Source of the DNA: Actinomycetes bacterium
Lineage (GTDB): Bacteria > Actinomycetota > Coriobacteriia > Coriobacteriales > Eggerthellaceae
Direction of reading: 5' to 3'
Assembly: GCA_023429565.1 (NCBI GenBank)
Contig: JAEZDJ010000013.1
Span: 1-8,108 of the forward strand
DNA: 8,108 nucleotides
How positions within the stretch are numbered: the first letter of the stretch is position 1; each line of letters starts with the position of its first letter. The position numbers and the translations under genes were made by a program. Under the pieces are notes generated by a model that had not been told where the DNA came from, made no database searches, and saw only the letters and a program-made list of their open reading frames with translations. Positions 6,638 to 8,108 of the stretch are shown here, piece after piece.

Positions 6638-7312
6638 ATGTTTAGGATTCTTGTCGTCGAAGACGACATCAAGCTGAACAGGCTCTATTGCATCTTCCTG
6701 GAAAAGGAAGGGTTCGTCGCAGTGGGAGCAGCCAACGCTGAAGAAGCGCTCAAGGAGCTTGAGGGACAGAAGTTCGACTTGATCCTTTGTGATGCGATGA
6801 TGCCCGGCATGGGCGGATTCGCACTGGTTGACCTTGTCCGCAGGCACGACAAGGGCATCCCCATACTGATGGCGACGGCCAAGAGCGCGTTCGGCGACAA
6901 GCACCGTGCCTTTACGGCAGGCAGCGATGACTACATGGTCAAGCCCGTGGACCTCAACGAATTGAAGTTGCGCATCTCGGCCTTGATGAGACGCTCAAAG
7001 ATCACCAGCAGCCATACGCTTACTTCAAAGAATGCCGTGCTGGACTACGATGCTCTCACCATAACCGAAGGCGGCATGTCCGAGCAAATCCCGCAAAAGG
7101 AGTTCTATCTCCTTTTCAAGATGCTCTCATCCCCCGGCAGGATATTCACGCGGCGAGACATCATGGACGACATCTGGGGGCTCGACTCCGAGTCCGACGA
7201 GCGCACCGTCGACGTCCACATACGCCGTCTCCGAGAAAGGTTCGACGGAAACGAGAATTTCGAGATCCGCACCGTGCGCGGCCTCGGATACAAGGCGGTG
7301 ATTCTTGAATGA
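6638..7312 (+). CDS. OmpR/PhoB-family response regulator
   Basis: This is a 224-residue cytosolic transcription factor. The receiver domain (about 1-118) has the acidic pocket Asp9/Asp10, the predicted phosphoacceptor Asp52 in LILCDAMMPGMGG, a Thr at about 80 and the conserved Lys102 (VKPVDLNEL). The C-terminal winged-helix DNA-binding domain (about 128-224) shows the family features KEFYLLFKML, the FTRRDIMDDIWG segment, RTVDVHIRRLRERF as recognition helix, and the wing RTVRGLGYKAV. Length and residues are complete, so the protein should be functional. The start is set by AGGAG at 6628-6632, 5 bases from the ATG. It forms an operon with the downstream kinase through an ATGA overlap (stop 7310-7312, kinase start 7309) and is divergent from the ABC transporter, its likely target. 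Confidence 0.93.
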   Translation: MFRILVVEDDIKLNRLYCIFLEKEGFVAVGAANAEEALKELEGQKFDLILCDAMMPGMGGFALVDLVRRHDKGIPILMATAKSAFGDKHRAFTAGSDDYMVKPVDLNELKLRISALMRRSKITSSHTLTSKNAVLDYDALTITEGGMSEQIPQKEFYLLFKMLSSPGRIFTRRDIMDDIWGLDSESDERTVDVHIRRLRERFDGNENFEIRTVRGLGYKAVILE

Positions 7313-8108
7313 GAGGACACAACGTCCGGTTCTTTCCCTTGTTCGTCCTCGCAATCGCGCTGCTCCTCGCAGCGGCGATAGTCATTGGATCAGGCGTCCT
7401 GTTCATTCTGTTTTCCGCAGGCGTGCTTGGCCCTCCCGAGCCTTCCCCGATGGCACTGGTCTCCCTCGTCGCTATTTCTAGCCTGGTCATCGGGACAGTG
7501 CTGACCCTTGCCTTCGGGCATAAGGCGGTGAGGCCTGTTGACAAGCTGTCGCGAAGCATGAGCGAAGTCGCATCGGGAAATTTCGACGTCAGGCTTGACG
7601 GCGAGCATGGCATCTTCAATGAGATCAATCACAACTTCAACAAGATGGCCGAAGGCCTTTCAAGCATCGAGATGCTCCGCGATGACTTCATCGCCGACGT
7701 GTCTCACGAATTCAAGTCTCCCTTGTCCTCCATCCAGGGATACGCAACCCTCCTGCAGGACCCAGGGCTTACGGAAGAAGAACGACAAGAATATCTGGCC
7801 ATGATCATGAACGCCACGCGATCCCTGTCAAACATGTCAAGCAACATCCTCCAGCTCTCGAGCCTGGAGACTCAAACGGACCTGCTGGAGATGAGCCGGT
7901 TCTCCTTGGACGAACAACTCAGACACACGATTGCCATGCTCGAGCCCATTTGGACCGAGCGCCACCTTCATTTCGACATCGTGAGTATTTGCCCGCAATG
8001 CGACCGTCTGTTTGCGGTTCGGAGAACCGCCTTTTTCGCGTTTGAGAACCGGCGGCTTGCAAGCGTGGCCACCGCCGGTTCCGTCTCTGTCGTATGCAGC
8101 CTACTTTT
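7309..8108 (+). CDS. Sensor histidine kinase, lacking its ATPase domain in this window
   Basis: This membrane kinase is translationally coupled to the response regulator by an ATGA overlap. Residues 1-224 (to base 7980) are kinase-like: a short N-terminus, a transmembrane helix at about 9-38, a very short extracytoplasmic loop, a second helix at about 49-70, a HAMP linker at about 71-122 (RPVDKLSRSMSEVASGNFDV), and a HisKA dimerisation domain with phospho-acceptor His133 in DVSHEFKSPLSSIQGY. The tiny sensor loop suggests intramembrane sensing, as in kinases partnered with ABC exporters. The linker to the ATPase domain (SRFSLDEQLRHTIAMLEPIW) is present, but at HFDI the similarity stops. Relatives continue into a DLP-like segment and the N, G1 and G2 boxes; here 42 unrelated codons with no stop follow to the window end. 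No other frame restores the kinase. This is either an element insertion, a rearrangement or an assembly junction. As it stands the protein cannot bind ATP. Confidence 0.8.
   Translation, partial: MRGHNVRFFPLFVLAIALLLAAAIVIGSGVLFILFSAGVLGPPEPSPMALVSLVAISSLVIGTVLTLAFGHKAVRPVDKLSRSMSEVASGNFDVRLDGEHGIFNEINHNFNKMAEGLSSIEMLRDDFIADVSHEFKSPLSSIQGYATLLQDPGLTEEERQEYLAMIMNATRSLSNMSSNILQLSSLETQTDLLEMSRFSLDEQLRHTIAMLEPIWTERHLHFDIVSICPQCDRLFAVRRTAFFAFENRRLASVATAGSVSVVCSLL
8014..8036 (+). terminator. Terminator-like hairpin within the junction sequence
   Basis: GCGGTTC (8014-8020), loop GGA, GAACCGC (8024-8030), then CTTTTT (8031-8036) has the form of a rho-independent terminator on the plus strand: a perfect 7-bp stem followed by a T-run. 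CCGCAA (7993-7998) could compete for TTGCGG (8012-8017). It would stop transcripts coming from the kinase, unless it belongs to the end of a mobile element, where such a structure can shield the element from read-through. Confidence 0.5.
8046..8081. repeat. Perfect 10-bp inverted repeat
   Basis: GAACCGGCGG (8046-8055) and CCGCCGGTTC (8072-8081) are exact reverse complements around a 16-base loop that itself contains the palindrome CTTGCAAG (8056-8063). The outer six bases repeat the GAACCG/CGGTTC word used by the preceding hairpin at 8014-8030, so the two could fold independently or pair with each other. Confidence 0.6.

Larger units (their letters stand above)
7981..8108. other. Unidentified hairpin-rich sequence replacing the kinase C-terminus
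   Basis: From about 7981 (GTGAGTATTTGCC) the sequence no longer matches a histidine kinase and is dominated by inverted repeats. None of the frames I translated gives a recognisable protein. Candidates are the non-coding end of an insertion sequence (IS110-type and IS200/IS605-type ends carry such hairpins), a REP- or MITE-like element, or the 5' end of a group II intron, since GTGAG is compatible with the usual GTGYG start. It could also be ordinary sequence joined by deletion. The other border is beyond the window, so none of these can be confirmed. Confidence 0.45.

Noticed and set aside
1..8108. CRISPR array, tRNA or rRNA genes, or tandem repeat array
   Set aside because: Looked for regularly spaced repeats and RNA gene signatures; none seen by eye.

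Overview
The window looks like a piece of an anaerobic, Gram-positive-type chromosome, most likely class Coriobacteriia (Actinomycetota; Eggerthella/Slackia-like relatives). This is an inference from the moderately high-GC coding sequence, the style of the proteins (an orphan AAA_14/DUF4143 ATPase, a 14-helix DHA2 pump, a MacB-type ABC fusion without a periplasmic adaptor, a 'SHEFKSPL' histidine kinase) and no outer-membrane features. No rRNA or other species marker is present, so the taxonomy is tentative.

Layout. Bases 1-122 are the left end of an IS3-family insertion sequence, read on the minus strand: terminal TGACCCCC end, leader, ribosome binding site and the first 17 codons of OrfA. 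Bases 123 to about 540 are AT-rich with no gene I can support. A promoter with a striking 10-bp perfect inverted repeat (547-556/569-578) precedes an orphan AAA_14/DUF4143 ATPase (610-1911, +). Convergent to it are two minus-strand transport genes: an 886-residue ABC transporter with fused ATPase and permease (6472-3812) and, 219 bp downstream of it, a DHA2/EmrB-type MFS drug exporter (3592-2078). Divergent from the ABC gene is a two-component system: an OmpR-family response regulator (6638-7312, +) and a sensor histidine kinase whose start overlaps the regulator stop (ATGA, 7309). The 165-bp divergent intergenic region carries a perfect 9-bp inverted repeat (GTTAACCCA/TGGGTTAAC).

How the genes may work together. 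A two-component system divergent from a MacB-like ABC exporter is a common arrangement in Gram-positive bacteria for sensing and expelling antimicrobial peptides or other envelope-active compounds. The MFS pump downstream could extend the detoxification module or be independent. Substrates cannot be read from sequence.

Most unusual points. (1) The kinase stops resembling a kinase at about 7980, before its ATP-binding domain. It is replaced by about 128 bp of hairpin-rich sequence carrying four copies of a GAACCG/CGGTTC word, which suggests a mobile or repeat element or a rearrangement junction. (2) The window therefore appears bounded by an IS at one end and a repeat-like element at the other. 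(3) The ABC protein has a methionine-rich segment in its large extracellular domain. (4) Operator-like palindromes sit in front of the DUF4143 gene, the ABC/TCS divergon and the MFS gene. I found no clear evidence of a wholly new multi-gene system.
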